Source: Chloroflexota bacterium (GTDB taxonomy: Bacteria; Chloroflexota; Dehalococcoidia; Tepidiformales; Tepidiformaceae). From it: a stretch of 64,000 nt of DNA. Where the stretch lies: assembly GCA_016191435.1 (NCBI GenBank), contig JACPOQ010000032.1, positions 372,001 through 436,000 on the forward strand, written 5' to 3'. This document shows, one piece after another, positions 53,767 through 62,933 of this stretch. Each line of letters starts with the position of its first letter. Within the stretch, counting starts at the first letter, position 1. A program made the position numbers and the translations under genes. The notes under the pieces were generated by a model. That model had not been told where the DNA came from and did not search any database. It saw nothing but the letters and a program-made list of their open reading frames with translations.

Positions 53767-53777
53767 TTGGGAATATA
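53767..53777 (-). promoter_or_regulatory. -10 element of the LuxR-type gene (leaderless arrangement)
   Basis: TATATT (53777-53772 on the minus strand) lies 5 bases before the ATG. No good -35 is seen at 16-18 bases. Rightward, 53778-54232 contains no convincing gene. Around 54123-54220 one frame (LDIDALVAMVNQLRSTGLKRRR) looks like the end of a lost protein gene, without further support. Confidence 0.4.
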
Positions 53778-54232
53778 GCCTCCATCCTTCCCGGTAGAAC
53801 GTCCGGCTGAGCTAAATCGTGGACTCCGAATCGACGTGCCCCGTGGAACGCTCCGTACAATCCGTAGTGGCTGGCTGGAACCACGCTCAGTCCGCTCCTT
53901 TTCGACGACATCGGCCCCGAACCCTACCGATCTCCCGGACAGTTGTAAAGCTAACTCCGTTAGTTGTCAGACCTATTCGACGCAGATCCCCGTTCGTCCA
54001 TCTCGACGAGCGACGTGCACAACCGCTGATGCTGCTGCGGCCGAGCGAGACGACGTGCGCGAACTCGCCGGCGGGATCAGGGCCTACGCGCGCGACGAGG
54101 GGGGTGGCTTGGTATCGCTTGCGTGGGTCAATCGGGCCTAGGCGTCCAGCTCCGGACGAATGCCCTGGATATCGACGCGTTAGTGGCGATGGTTAACCAG
54201 CTGCGCTCGACGGGGCTGAAGAGGAGGCGCCA

Positions 54233-55321
54233 TCAGACGAGGGACTGGTCCGAGGCGGCGCGGGCGGCGGGGCTGACGGCGGGGAAGGTGAGCTTCGTGC
54301 CGGGTGGCGCGGGGATGAGCACCTGCACCGGCGCGTAGGGCTGATCCGAGGGCATGTCCTGCGATGTGGCCGCGGTATCGGCAAGCAGGATGTCGCCCGA
54401 TTCGGCCGAGGCGGCGACGATCTTCGCGCCATCCAGCACCCAGCTGGGATGCGGCGACGCGGGGTCGGCGGGGTTGCCAAGGAATGGGCCGCCGACCTGC
54501 CGCTGAGACGTGAGGTTATCGCCCAGCACGACGATGGCCAGCCCCGAGGTGCGGGCCACGACGCCCGCGAGGGAGCTGCTATCGGGCGACCAGGCGAAGG
54601 ACGTGAGCGACGGCGGCACGTCGCGGAGCATCTGGACGGACGAGACCTCGGAGCCGGTGGTGGGGGAGATGTAGGCGACGATGCCGGGCTCTTTCGTGAC
54701 GGCAATCACGGAGCCATCGGGCGCCCACGCCGGGTTGTCGTGCTTCGGGTCCTGCGAGAGGGCGACGGGCACGGGATTCGCGATCGGGGTCGAAAAGATG
54801 GGGCCCTGGCCGAGGGCCGTGCCGACGCTGAAGGCGACGGCTGTGCCATCGGGTGACCACGTGGGGCGGCGGCTGCGGCCGCCGGTGGTGAGCGGCGTAA
54901 GCCCGGTGCCATCGGCGTTCACGGTGTAGATGTCCTGGACATCGGGGGTGGGGCCGAAGCTGAGCGCGAGTGTCTGGCCATCGGGCGACCATTCGATCCC
55001 GGTGAACACGCCGCGCGCCCCCGCGATTTCGATGGAAGTGCCATCGGGGCGATCGACGACGAGCAAGCCGGCACCGGACGCATCGACACGGGCATAGGCG
55101 ATGGACACGCCGAGGTCGGCGAGAGTGTAGAAGGGCGGGCCCTGGGGGCCGCCCGGGCCCGGCGTGGGCGTCGGGCTGAGGGTTGGATCGGGGTTCGCCG
55201 GGCTGCCGCCGCCAGTAACGGAGCAGGAGATCGCGACGAGAATCGCCACAAGTACGACGCTGACGGCGAGGGCGACGAGCCCGGCTCGGTTCGAAAGGAG
55301 GGCTCTGGCGCCTGGGATCAT
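54233..55321 (-). CDS. Membrane-anchored TolB/WD40-like beta-propeller protein
   Basis: The 362-residue protein has an N-terminal membrane anchor (LVALAVSVVLVAILVAISCS), a Pro/Gly linker (TLSPTPTPGPGGPQGPP) and a propeller with repeating W-S-P-D-G motifs: GIEWSPDGQTLALSF, RPTWSPDGTAVAFSV, NPAWAPDGSVIAVT and FAWSPDSSSLAGVV. Such TolB-like repeats usually bind partners. The Cys in AISC is not a convincing lipobox. Its relation to the neighbouring remnants is unclear. Confidence 0.75.
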   Translation of the reverse strand: MIPGARALLSNRAGLVALAVSVVLVAILVAISCSVTGGGSPANPDPTLSPTPTPGPGGPQGPPFYTLADLGVSIAYARVDASGAGLLVVDRPDGTSIEIAGARGVFTGIEWSPDGQTLALSFGPTPDVQDIYTVNADGTGLTPLTTGGRSRRPTWSPDGTAVAFSVGTALGQGPIFSTPIANPVPVALSQDPKHDNPAWAPDGSVIAVTKEPGIVAYISPTTGSEVSSVQMLRDVPPSLTSFAWSPDSSSLAGVVARTSGLAIVVLGDNLTSQRQVGGPFLGNPADPASPHPSWVLDGAKIVAASAESGDILLADTAATSQDMPSDQPYAPVQVLIPAPPGTKLTFPAVSPAARAASDQSLV

Positions 55322-55386
55322 GTGTGGAGTCTAAAGAATCGGGCGGAATGGCCGGGAAAGGACGGGTTCGCGCGACGCGGATGAAG

Positions 55387-55416
55387 CGCGCTCCCGGCCG
55401 GGTGGCCGGGAGCGCG
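55387..55416 (-). terminator. Strong hairpin after the intradiol-dioxygenase remnant
   Basis: A perfect 13-bp stem (55387-55399 with 55404-55416) with a GGGT loop lies 20 bases beyond the original stop of the pseudogene. It is probably that gene's surviving terminator. Confidence 0.7.
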
Positions 55417-55435
55417 GGAGCAGCACGACGAAACG

Positions 55436-55651
55436 TCACACGCCCTGGATGCCCAGGTTGAATGTGCCGGCCTAGCCGTCGGCGGTCTTTGTGAGCGTAA
55501 CGAGCGTCTGACCGCCGGACTGCTTGTAGATGCTGTCGCTGGCGTTCTTGAGGGTGGACTCACCCTTCGTGCTGTAGGGCGCCACTGTGTAGATCTGCTT
55601 CGCGAGCGCGTCATCGAAGAAGAACTGCGAGGTGAACTCGTAGGTCTTCCC
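55436..55651 (-). pseudogene. Intradiol ring-cleavage dioxygenase-like gene, C-terminal remnant with amber codon
   Basis: On the minus strand the frame reads GKTYEFTSQFFFDDALAKQIY, then APYSTKGESTLKNASDSIY and TLVTLTKTADG. This matches the C-terminal part of extracellular intradiol-dioxygenase-like proteins (TSQFFFDD, NASDSIY). A TAG at 55472-55474 interrupts it. Reading through gives AGTFNLGIQGV and a normal TGA at 55436-55438, where a Tyr (TAC/TAT) would be expected at the TAG. The N-terminal two thirds are missing, so the gene is dead. Confidence 0.75.
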
Positions 55652-55816
55652 GCTCGTGGAACAAGTTGGACCCGATCGCGGCACTCGATAGATAGCACCA
55701 CGGCGCGTGGTTCGCCACATCGATGATGGACCCTGCGCGGCAACGGCTTCTCCGCGCAGATTTGAATCTCCTTTGTTTCCCAGCAATCTCCCAGATTCGC
55801 CCGGTTCACTGCAGCC

Positions 55817-56365
55817 ATGCTTGAACAACTGCACGATCCGCTCGTCGATATCGTGGTCCCGGTCTATAACGAAGAGAGGGTGCTCGCGAGCTCAATCGCG
55901 ACCCTTTCGAAGTACCTCGAACGGGACTCCCCTTTCGGCTGGCGGCTGGTGATTGCCGACAACGCAAGCACCGACGCCACACCAGAAATCGGCCGCGCGG
56001 TGAGCGAGAGCTTCGCGCGGGTCCAGTACGCGTGGCTGGAGCAGAAGGGTCGCGGCGGCGCTCTGAAGGCGACCTGACCGGCGAGCGAGGCAGACGTCCT
56101 GGCGTACATGGACGTGGACCTATCGACCGGGCTGGCGGCGCTGCTGCCGCTGGTGGCCCCGTTGGTCACAGGACACGCCGCCATCGCCATCGGGTCGCGG
56201 TTGTTGCCGCAATCGAACGTCACCCGTGGAGCGAAGCGGGAGGCGCTCTCGCGCGGGTACAACCTGATGATCCGCGCGGCGTTCTGCTCGCGCTTTCACG
56301 ACGCCCAGTGCGGCGGGCTCGCCCTGCGCCAGGCGGCCAGCTTCGCGCGCGCCGGGACCGGATGA
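55817..56365 (+). pseudogene. Glycosyltransferase family 2 gene with internal TGA and lost 3' end
   Basis: The frame begins MLEQLHDPLVDIVVPVYNEERVLASSI, with VIADNASTDATPEIG and WLEQKGRGGALKAT, then TGA at 56075-56077. In the same frame it continues ASEADVLAYMDVDLSTGLAAL and AIAIGSRLLPQS, with the DxD-like DVD. A Trp (TGG) is the natural residue at the stop. After CGGLALRQAASF the similarity ends at about 56350. Family relatives (dolichyl-phosphate mannosyltransferase type) go on further. It would be inactive unless the TGA is a sequencing error. 56366-56628 shows no gene. Confidence 0.8.
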
Positions 56366-56628
56366 TGTTGCGGATCTCTCGCAATTTGCGAACCGCTCGC
56401 GGCGAAATGCTAAGAGATAGGGGAATCCCTGATGTCTCGCCGCAAGCGTTGGCGTCAGTCTCGTTGCCTGGGAGACAACGGCATGGCGGGGGCCTACGTC
56501 AGGCACGATAGGGCGGCGGAGCGGCCACTCAGAACAGAACGATGCCAGGGCGCCGCGGGCACGGTGGCCGCGCCTGCGCTGCGCCGCCCGGAGATCCATC
56601 CGCGGCGTCGCAACAGGGTGACGCGGCA

Positions 56629-58482
56629 ATGATGGACAGGCTGTTCAGCTTGCGCGTGCGCGTGCTGGTGCTGGTCCTGCTCGCGGTGGTCCCGGCGATG
56701 CTCCTCATGCTGCTGTCGGCGCGCGACCGTCGCGACGCGAGCGAGGAAAGTGGGCGCGCCCGGGCGCTGCAACTCGCGCGTTCGGTGGAGGTGGACTACA
56801 TGCACCGCATCGACACGACGCGATCGTTCCTGGCGCCGCTGGCACAAGTATTCGCGCTCGTGCCGAACCTCAGCAACGTGACGCAAACGGCCTGTGCGTC
56901 GTTCTTCGACAAGCTAATCGCCAACACCGCGGACATCTTCCAGGTTGGCGTGGCATCGACCGACGGGACCGTGATTTGCCGGAGCCCGGCCGGGGCGGAG
57001 AGCGCGGCATCGGTGGCGGCGGAGCCGTTCTTCACGACCGCCATGAACTCACGCGCCTTCTCTGTTGGCCACTTCGAGTTCGAAAGCGTGACGCAAAAGC
57101 CAGCGCTGCACGTCGGCTACCCAATCATCGGGCCGGCGGGGACCGTGACCGGTGTGCTCTACGCGGCGCTGGACCTGAATGCGATAAGTACAGACCTGGG
57201 GAAGACGGCCGACCCGAGCGTTTCGTTCATCACGCTCATCACTCCGACGGGCACGATCCTGGCGCGCTACCCGAACCCGGAACAATGGGTCGGCAAGGAA
57301 GTCGGCACGCCGCCGTCGCTGGCTGCGATGGAGTCCGGCGGCCCCGGCATCACGCGGGAATCCGTCAGCCTCGACGGGATCAGCGTCGTTTCGGCGACGG
57401 TGGGGCTGGCCAATGCGGGAGCGAGCGAGCCGGGAGCCGGCTCCATCAGCGCGCTGGTCTCGGTTGGGATCCCGAAAGACCAGGTGTTCGCAGGCATCAA
57501 CGACCGGCTGCGAGACGACCTCCTGGGTTTGCTGGCCGCAGCGCTGCTCGCCGGAGGGCTGGGTTGGTTCGGAAGCGGGGTGCTGCTGCGCAAGCTGCAG
57601 CTATACGTCGGGACGACGCGGCGATTTTCGGAAGGCGATCTCGCGGCGCGGGCCGGGCCTCCCTACCCCCGGAACGAGCTCGGGGCGCTGGGGCGTTCGA
57701 TCGACGACATGGCTGTTGCGGTCAGCGAGCGGCAACAGGAAATCCAGCGGCTCAACGAGGGTCTCGAACAACGCGTGGCCGACCGGACCGCGCAACTGGA
57801 GGCCGCGAATAAGGAGTTGGAATCGTTCAGCTACTCGGTATCGCACGACCTGCGGGCGCCACTTCGCAGCATCGATGGCTTCAGCCAGGCGCTCGTCGAG
57901 GACTACGCGGACGTGCTGGACGACGAAGGCAAGCAGATGCTCGGCCGTGTCCGCGCCGGGTCGCAGCGGATGGGCCAGCTGATTGACGACATCCTGCAAC
58001 TGTCGCGGGTATCGCGCGCGGAGGTTGGCAAAGAGGAGGTGGACCTGAGCGTGATGGCCTCGGGTATCGTTGACGACCTGCGGCGGACCGAGCCGCACCG
58101 CGAGGTGGAGTTCCAGGCGGCGCCGGGGCTCACGGTCACCGGAGACCGGCGGCTGCTGCGCATCGCGCTCGAGAATCTCATCGGCAACGCGTGGAAGTTC
58201 ACCTCGCATACCGAGCGGCCGCAAATCGAATTCGGGGCAGAAGGCGGTCCGGGCAAGCCGGTGTACTTCGTACGCGACAATGGAGCGGGTTTCGACATGG
58301 CCTACGCGGGTAAGCTCTTCGGCGCGTTCCAGCGCCTCCATGCGATGGACGAGTTCCCCGGCACAGGCGTCGGGCTGGCAACGGTCCAGCGCGTCATTCA
58401 TCGCCATGGCGGCAGAGTCTGGGCCGAAGGGGCCACAGGCCAAGGCGCGACGTTCAGTTTCACGCTCGGGGGGAGCTCGTGA
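56629..58482 (+). CDS. Membrane sensor histidine kinase
   Basis: I start at the ATG pair at 56629, giving 617 residues. The order is a membrane helix (about 9-30), an extracellular Cache-type sensor domain, a second helix (about 298-320), HAMP (RRFSEGDLAARAG onward), a short coiled coil and a HisKA domain with SYSVSHDLRAPLRSIDGFS (phospho-His406). The HATPase has N box LIGNAWKFT, G1 DNGAGFD and G2 GTGVGLATV. The FSYSVSHDLRAPL form is typical of phytochrome-like kinases paired with Rcp1-type regulators, which follows next with a 4-base overlap. Confidence 0.9.
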   Translation: MMDRLFSLRVRVLVLVLLAVVPAMLLMLLSARDRRDASEESGRARALQLARSVEVDYMHRIDTTRSFLAPLAQVFALVPNLSNVTQTACASFFDKLIANTADIFQVGVASTDGTVICRSPAGAESAASVAAEPFFTTAMNSRAFSVGHFEFESVTQKPALHVGYPIIGPAGTVTGVLYAALDLNAISTDLGKTADPSVSFITLITPTGTILARYPNPEQWVGKEVGTPPSLAAMESGGPGITRESVSLDGISVVSATVGLANAGASEPGAGSISALVSVGIPKDQVFAGINDRLRDDLLGLLAAALLAGGLGWFGSGVLLRKLQLYVGTTRRFSEGDLAARAGPPYPRNELGALGRSIDDMAVAVSERQQEIQRLNEGLEQRVADRTAQLEAANKELESFSYSVSHDLRAPLRSIDGFSQALVEDYADVLDDEGKQMLGRVRAGSQRMGQLIDDILQLSRVSRAEVGKEEVDLSVMASGIVDDLRRTEPHREVEFQAAPGLTVTGDRRLLRIALENLIGNAWKFTSHTERPQIEFGAEGGPGKPVYFVRDNGAGFDMAYAGKLFGAFQRLHAMDEFPGTGVGLATVQRVIHRHGGRVWAEGATGQGATFSFTLGGSS

Positions 58483-58922
58483 ACCGCGAAAAAGTCATCC
58501 TGCTGGTCGAAGACAACCCGGACGACGAAGCGCTGACGCTCCGTGCGCTAGCCAAGAATCGCATCACCAACGAGGTTGTCGTGGCGCACGACGGGCTGGA
58601 GGCGCTGGACTACCTGTTTGGGGCCGGCGAGCACGAAGGCCGGGACACTTCGGTGCTCCCACAAGTCACGCTGCTGGACTTGAAACTGCCGAAAATCGAC
58701 GGCCTCGAAGTGCTGCGGCGGATCAGGGCCGACGATCGGACGCGCTTACTGCCGGTGGTGATCCTGACGTCCTCGAAGGAGGAGCAGGACCTGGTTGCGG
58801 GCTACAGTCTGGGCGTCAACAGCTACGTCCGAAAGCCGGTGGATTTCGTAGAGTTCACCGAGGCAGTCCGCCAGCTCGGGCTGTACTGGCTCATCCTCAA
58901 CGAAAATCCGGGGCGCGTCTGA
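58479..58922 (+). CDS. Single-domain response regulator, Rcp1-like
   Basis: The 147-residue protein starts with a GTG that overlaps the kinase stop (GTGA). It is one receiver domain with LLVEDNPDDEALTLRAL, phospho-acceptor Asp67 in LLDLKLPKIDGLEVL, a Thr/Ser in VVILTSS and Lys in YVRKPVDF. There is no output domain, so it must relay phosphate or act by binding, as in cyanobacterial Rcp1. The likely upstream partner is the overlapping kinase. Confidence 0.92.
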   Translation: MNREKVILLVEDNPDDEALTLRALAKNRITNEVVVAHDGLEALDYLFGAGEHEGRDTSVLPQVTLLDLKLPKIDGLEVLRRIRADDRTRLLPVVILTSSKEEQDLVAGYSLGVNSYVRKPVDFVEFTEAVRQLGLYWLILNENPGRV

Positions 58923-60076
58923 TGGCCATACCGCTCCGGCTGCTGCTCGTGGAGGACTCACGGGACGACGCAGAGCTCGTGGTCCGCAGGCTGGAGCGCA
59001 GCGGCTTCGAAATCGACCTGGCGCTGGCCGAGACGGAGCAGCAACTCCGCGGCACGCTCGCCGAGCGCACGTTCGACATCATCATCAGCGACTTTAGCCT
59101 GCCGAACTTCACGGGTATCCGGGCACTCGAGGTCACGAAGGAGCTGGCGCCGGACGTGCCGTTCATCGTGGTCTCGGGGACCATCGGCGAGGAGCGCGCC
59201 GTGGCCGTGATGAAGGCCGGAGCCGCGGACTACGTGATGAAGGGGAACCTCCAGCGGCTGGGGCCGGCGGTGGAGCGGGAGCTGCGGGAGGCGGAAGGCC
59301 GCCGGCAGCGCCGCCGGGCCGAACGTGAACGCGAGGAATTTCGTGCGCAGTTGATCCAGTCGCAGAAGATGGAAGTGCTGGGGACGTTCGCGGGCGGGAT
59401 CGCCCACGACTTCAACAACCTGCTGACCGTCGTGAGCCTGAACCTGCAGATGGTGGAAGGCGGAGCGGGAATGGGCGCCGGCGCACAGGAAGCGCTCGAC
59501 CAGATCCGCGTGGCGTGCGACCGCGCGAGTGCGCTGGTGCGGCAGCTCTTGTTTTTCAGCCGCCGCCGGACGCTCGAATTGACCGCAGTCCAGCTGAATG
59601 AGCTGGTGGAGGGCGTGACATCGATGCTGCGGCGCATCCTCCCATCCGGTGTCGTCCTGAACACCGAGCGCGACCCGGCAGTGTGGCCGGTGCACGCGGA
59701 TGCCAGCTCGCTGGAGCAAGTCGTCGTCAACCTTGTGACGAACGCCCGCGATGCGATGCCGAACGGCGGCGCGATCACGATCCGCACGCGCAACGCGGTG
59801 CTCACGGACGACGAGGTACGGGGGACGCCTGGAGCGCACGCCGGACCGCACGCGGTGCTCTCGGTGGCGGACGAGGGCACGGGAATCGACTGCGAAATCC
59901 GCGACAAGATTTTCGAACCGTTCTTCACGACGAAGCCGCCCGAGAGGGGGACCGGCCTGGGGCTGTCCACGATCTATGGGATCGCCGAACAGCACGGCGG
60001 CTGGGTGGCCCTCGAAAGCGAAGTCGGCAAAGGCTCGGAGTTCTCGGTGTTCCTGCCACGGATGGCATCGAACTGA
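58922..60076 (+). CDS. Receiver-histidine kinase hybrid
   Basis: The 384-residue protein starts at an ATG sharing one base with the preceding stop. Residues 5-120 are a receiver with Asp57 in [14 protein letters not shown] charged helical linker leads to a HisKA domain with [13 protein letters not shown] (His162) and a HATPase with [11 protein letters not shown] (N box), DEGTGID and [12 protein letters not shown]. No membrane segment is present. It could be the next step of a phosphorelay from the sensor kinase via the small regulator. Confidence 0.92.
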   Translation: MAIPLRLLLVEDSRDDAELVVRRLERSGFEIDLALAETEQQLRGTLAERTFDIIISDFSLPNFTGIRALEVTKELAPDVPFIVVSGTIGEERAVAVMKAGAADYVMKGNLQRLGPAVERELREAEGRRQRRRAEREREEFRAQLIQSQKMEVLGTFAGGIAHDFNNLLTVVSLNLQMVEGGAGMGAGAQEALDQIRVACDRASALVRQLLFFSRRRTLELTAVQLNELVEGVTSMLRRILPSGVVLNTERDPAVWPVHADASSLEQVVVNLVTNARDAMPNGGAITIRTRNAVLTDDEVRGTPGAHAGPHAVLSVADEGTGIDCEIRDKIFEPFFTTKPPERGTGLGLSTIYGIAEQHGGWVALESEVGKGSEFSVFLPRMASN

Positions 60077-60199
60077 TGGCGGTTCCGGCCGTCGCCCAGC
60101 GGCGCCCGGTCATGGAGCCATGCGCAGTGCCTTCACCATGTGCCAGCCGGAGACAATCAAGACGCGGCGGAGCCCGGGCCGGAGCACCGGCGCGCCGCG

Positions 60200-60991
60200 C
60201 TATCGGGGGTTGCGACCGAGGTCCATGCTTTGTCCCAACGGCAAGAGGCCAACTTCGCGACCGCCGGGGATGACATCGCCGGGCTCCCATTCCTGCCACC
60301 AGCCGCCGGGGAGCTCGTCCCAGGCAGTCCAGCCTTCGAGGTCGCGGACGAGCACGCCACCCGGGAGCACGGTGGCGATATTCCAGGCGCCGGGGACAAG
60401 CGTGGCTGATTCGATGCCGGATGGCAGGAGCGCCAGCCCGGCGGCAACGACATCGCCGGCGCCGAGGCCAAAATCCGCGACCCAGTACCAGCCGTAGGTA
60501 GAACGGGCGCCGTAGGCCCGCGCGACGCCCACCTCCGCGTAGGCGGGGTTCAGCAGGTTAGCATTGTGCGGAGACGAGTCCCGCCACATCTGGAATGCGG
60601 CTCCCGCGCTCGCGGCGAAGGTGCCGGCGGCAAGGACCTCACCGACGCCGAAGGGGTAGCCGCAGTCTGCTCCGCGGTCGCCCGGATCGCGCCCCGCGGA
60701 GTCAACGTGGTCGAAGGCGCTCCGGGCGCTCAGGTCCGCGGCCATCCATGCGGCGGACTGCGTGAGCTCCTCAGAAACCGCCAACGGCCGCAGTCCCTGT
60801 TGGGCGCGGTACTCGTTGATCCGGGCCACCAGGGCGCTCTCTTCGGGATCGAGCGAGGGGTCGCCGCCAGCGCAAGCGCCTGTTGATGCGTGGACCACAC
60901 CCGCAGGCCCGCGGTGTGCCGACCAGAACACGAGTGACACAGCCGCGAGCAGGACACTGCCGAGCACGACTCGGAGTTTGGGGCGGGTCAC
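60200..60991 (-). CDS. Secreted CAP-domain (SCP/PR1-like) protein
   Basis: The 263-residue protein has an N-terminal signal or anchor (VVLGSVLLAAVSLVFWSAH). The CAP domain follows, with LVARINEYRAQQGLRPLAVSEELTQSAAWMAADLSA, the His in FDHVDSAGR, GEVLAAG, and SSPHNANLLNPAYAEVGVARAYG with YGWYWVADFG. A C-terminal extension ends GLLPLGQSMDLGRNPR. CAP proteins occur outside the cell with varied roles. It ends 123 bases from the hybrid kinase gene on the other strand. Confidence 0.85.
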   Translation of the reverse strand: MTRPKLRVVLGSVLLAAVSLVFWSAHRGPAGVVHASTGACAGGDPSLDPEESALVARINEYRAQQGLRPLAVSEELTQSAAWMAADLSARSAFDHVDSAGRDPGDRGADCGYPFGVGEVLAAGTFAASAGAAFQMWRDSSPHNANLLNPAYAEVGVARAYGARSTYGWYWVADFGLGAGDVVAAGLALLPSGIESATLVPGAWNIATVLPGGVLVRDLEGWTAWDELPGGWWQEWEPGDVIPGGREVGLLPLGQSMDLGRNPR

Positions 60992-61172
60992 GCGGCGGCG
61001 GTCCGCGGGTAACTGCGAGGGTCCGAACTCGGCGGGTGGGTCAGTGTCGGCGCTCGTCCTTTCGAGTTGTTCGCCGACCGGCAGGCTTCCTGATGCGGAG
61101 GGCGCCGGCGAGGGCGACCTGGAGGGAGCGCAAACGATCGCTCCGGGTCTTTGCCTCGACGTTGGCCGCCCA

Positions 61173-62300
61173 CTAGCGATGGCGGCGCAGGCTCTCGGCC
61201 ATCACGATGGCGAGCCCGGCGAAGAGAGCGCCCAGGCCGAGGAGCAACGGCGCGGTCCGCGTTGCGTCTCCGGCCGTGCCGGTGCCCGCTTCCGGTGGCT
61301 TCACTTGCTGCGGCGCCAGCGACTTCACCGCTTCGGGCGGAACTTCGGTTGCGACGGAAGGCGGGACCACAATCGTGGCCTGCGCAGTGTTCACGGCGAT
61401 GGGCGGCGTGGCCGGCGTGCTCGTTGGTACTGGTGTCGGGGCGGTGGGCGCAATTATTACCGGTGTGTTCGTGGCCGTGGGGACCGGGATCGACGCGTTG
61501 ATCGCCGTGGCCGTGGGGGTGGCTGTCGGGGTGGCGGGGGGCGTGTTCGTTGGCGTGGTGGTTGGCGTGCTGGTGGGCTCTTCGGTCGGGGTGGCCGTGG
61601 CCGTGGCGGTCGATGTCGGGGTGGCCGTGGCCGTGGCGGTCGATGTCGGAGTGGCGGTCGATGTCGAAGTGGCGGTCGAGGTGTTCGTGGCCGTCGCGGT
61701 GGCGGTATTGGTCGGGGTCGCCTCGCCCACTTTGAAGTTATCGGTCTTCGTGATCTCGGCGGCGGCGCAACTGCTGCCAGGCTGCGCAGTATTAGACGCA
61801 TACTGGAAGACGGTGAGCTTGTACTCGCCATTCGAGCTGGGCCCAAAGGGAGCAAGACCGATGGTCGTGGTCGGGGTATCTCCGCGGCTGTCGGTGCCGA
61901 GCGCATGGCCGCCGCTGTAAGTGGTCACGTTCGCGGCAACCTGGAAGTAGCGGGCGGAGGCGGCATCGCTGCTGAGCAAGGTTTTGCCGCTCGGGTCGGT
62001 GACGTCGAAGCAGTAATAGCCGTCCGGGAGGTAGTCCGTCGAGGGCCCGCCGTCGAGGAAGACCTGGGTTGCGGAGGAGTAGATGTTGCAGTTCACTCCG
62101 TTGCCCCCACCGGTGGGACAGGTGCTGGTGTCGGTGACATTCTGGATGCTGGTGTAGATGGCGAACTGGGTGTTCGCAGCGCCGGCGGGGTCGTTTGAGA
62201 TGCCGAGTGCGAAGAGCACGGCGCCCCCCGTCACGAGCAGCAGGCCGACAAGCAGCCGCAATTGGCGGGATCGGGATGGGCCATGTATTGCCAGAGTCAT
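61173..62300 (-). CDS. Thr/Pro-rich surface protein with C-terminal membrane anchor
   Basis: I start at 62300, giving 375 residues. An N-terminal signal (LRLLVGLLLVTGGAVLFALG) leads to a globular part with STCPTGGGNGVNCNIYSSATQVF, DGYYCFDVTDPSGKTLLSSDA and YFQVAANVTTY, which resembles prealbumin-like surface domains. About 115 residues of Thr/Pro/Ala repeats (TATPTSTATATATPT) form a stalk. A C-terminal helix (APLLLGLGALFAGLAIVMAE) followed by RRHR anchors it. No LPXTG motif is present. It is likely a cell-surface display protein. Confidence 0.8.
   Translation of the reverse strand: MTLAIHGPSRSRQLRLLVGLLLVTGGAVLFALGISNDPAGAANTQFAIYTSIQNVTDTSTCPTGGGNGVNCNIYSSATQVFLDGGPSTDYLPDGYYCFDVTDPSGKTLLSSDAASARYFQVAANVTTYSGGHALGTDSRGDTPTTTIGLAPFGPSSNGEYKLTVFQYASNTAQPGSSCAAAEITKTDNFKVGEATPTNTATATATNTSTATSTSTATPTSTATATATPTSTATATATPTEEPTSTPTTTPTNTPPATPTATPTATAINASIPVPTATNTPVIIAPTAPTPVPTSTPATPPIAVNTAQATIVVPPSVATEVPPEAVKSLAPQQVKPPEAGTGTAGDATRTAPLLLGLGALFAGLAIVMAESLRRHR
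61591..61690. repeat. Tandem repeats coding for the Thr/Pro stalk
   Basis: A 30-base unit at 61591-61620 is repeated at 61621-61650 with one mismatch. Two shorter, related GTGGCGGTCGA units follow. They code for TATATPT-type stalk segments of the 61173-62300 gene. Such repeats change length easily by slippage. Confidence 0.8.
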
Positions 62301-62734
62301 TGGTGACCGCCAGAGCGATACCGGGCATCGATGAGCCCGCGATGCCGGAGCGGCGCGAAAGGAGGCGGCGTGCTTCTGCGCCACCTGGAATAGCGTAATG
62401 GTGACATGATCATTTCCCCCGGTTCCGATGTGACTGCAGGTTTCGCCGACTTGCGCGCAACCGCTCTCAGGCTGCTGGACTGGGCGGCTGTGCACCTTTC
62501 AGGTTCGGGACACGATGCTCGTTTGATACCACACATGCAACCGGTTTGTCACCAATTTGCTGCCAACACACGAACGCGATACCGGCTGGTTAAGCTGGCT
62601 CAATGTTCCCGGCATAAGAGTGCAATCGAGCGCGGCTAAACTAAACCATCAAGTTTCGCCATAGATGCCCTGGGTATCGGTGCGGGGCTTATGTCCAGAT
62701 ACGCCAAATAGCCCGGTACTGACATGTTCTAGGT

Positions 62735-62884
62735 ATGGCTCACATAGCCGGTGCGCACGACGAATGGGATGGGCGGTCCGGGAGCATGTCGCTGCGCGTG
62801 CTCGCGTTGCAGGGCGCTGCTGGCGCGCTGATGTGGACGGTTATCGTGGCATCGGCCTGGATAATCTGGAATCAGCTGCTATGA
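62735..62884 (+). CDS. Possible small membrane protein
   Basis: A 49-residue frame starts MAHIAGAHDEWDGRSGSMS and ends in a clear hydrophobic segment, LMWTVIVASAWIIWNQLL, then TGA. The ribosome binding site is weak (AGGT directly before the ATG). A short soluble part plus one membrane helix is credible for a real small protein, but 49 codons can be chance. It lies 49 bases before the HTH gene. The 62301-62734 stretch shows no gene. Confidence 0.35.
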   Translation: MAHIAGAHDEWDGRSGSMSLRVLALQGAAGALMWTVIVASAWIIWNQLL

Positions 62885-62933
62885 GGGCGCTCACTGGACC
62901 AGACGTCATCACCGGAGGCACCACGAGTTTCCG

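Noticed and set aside
53819-54196. Plus-strand open frames between the LuxR gene and the propeller gene
   Set aside because: Composition and codon use are unlike neighbouring genes, no motif or ribosome binding site is visible, and two frames overlap each other.
56075-56077. Selenocysteine or other recoding of the TGA in the glycosyltransferase frame
   Set aside because: GT2 enzymes do not use Sec, no hairpin of the bacterial SECIS type is evident behind the codon, and the gene is also truncated at its 3' end.
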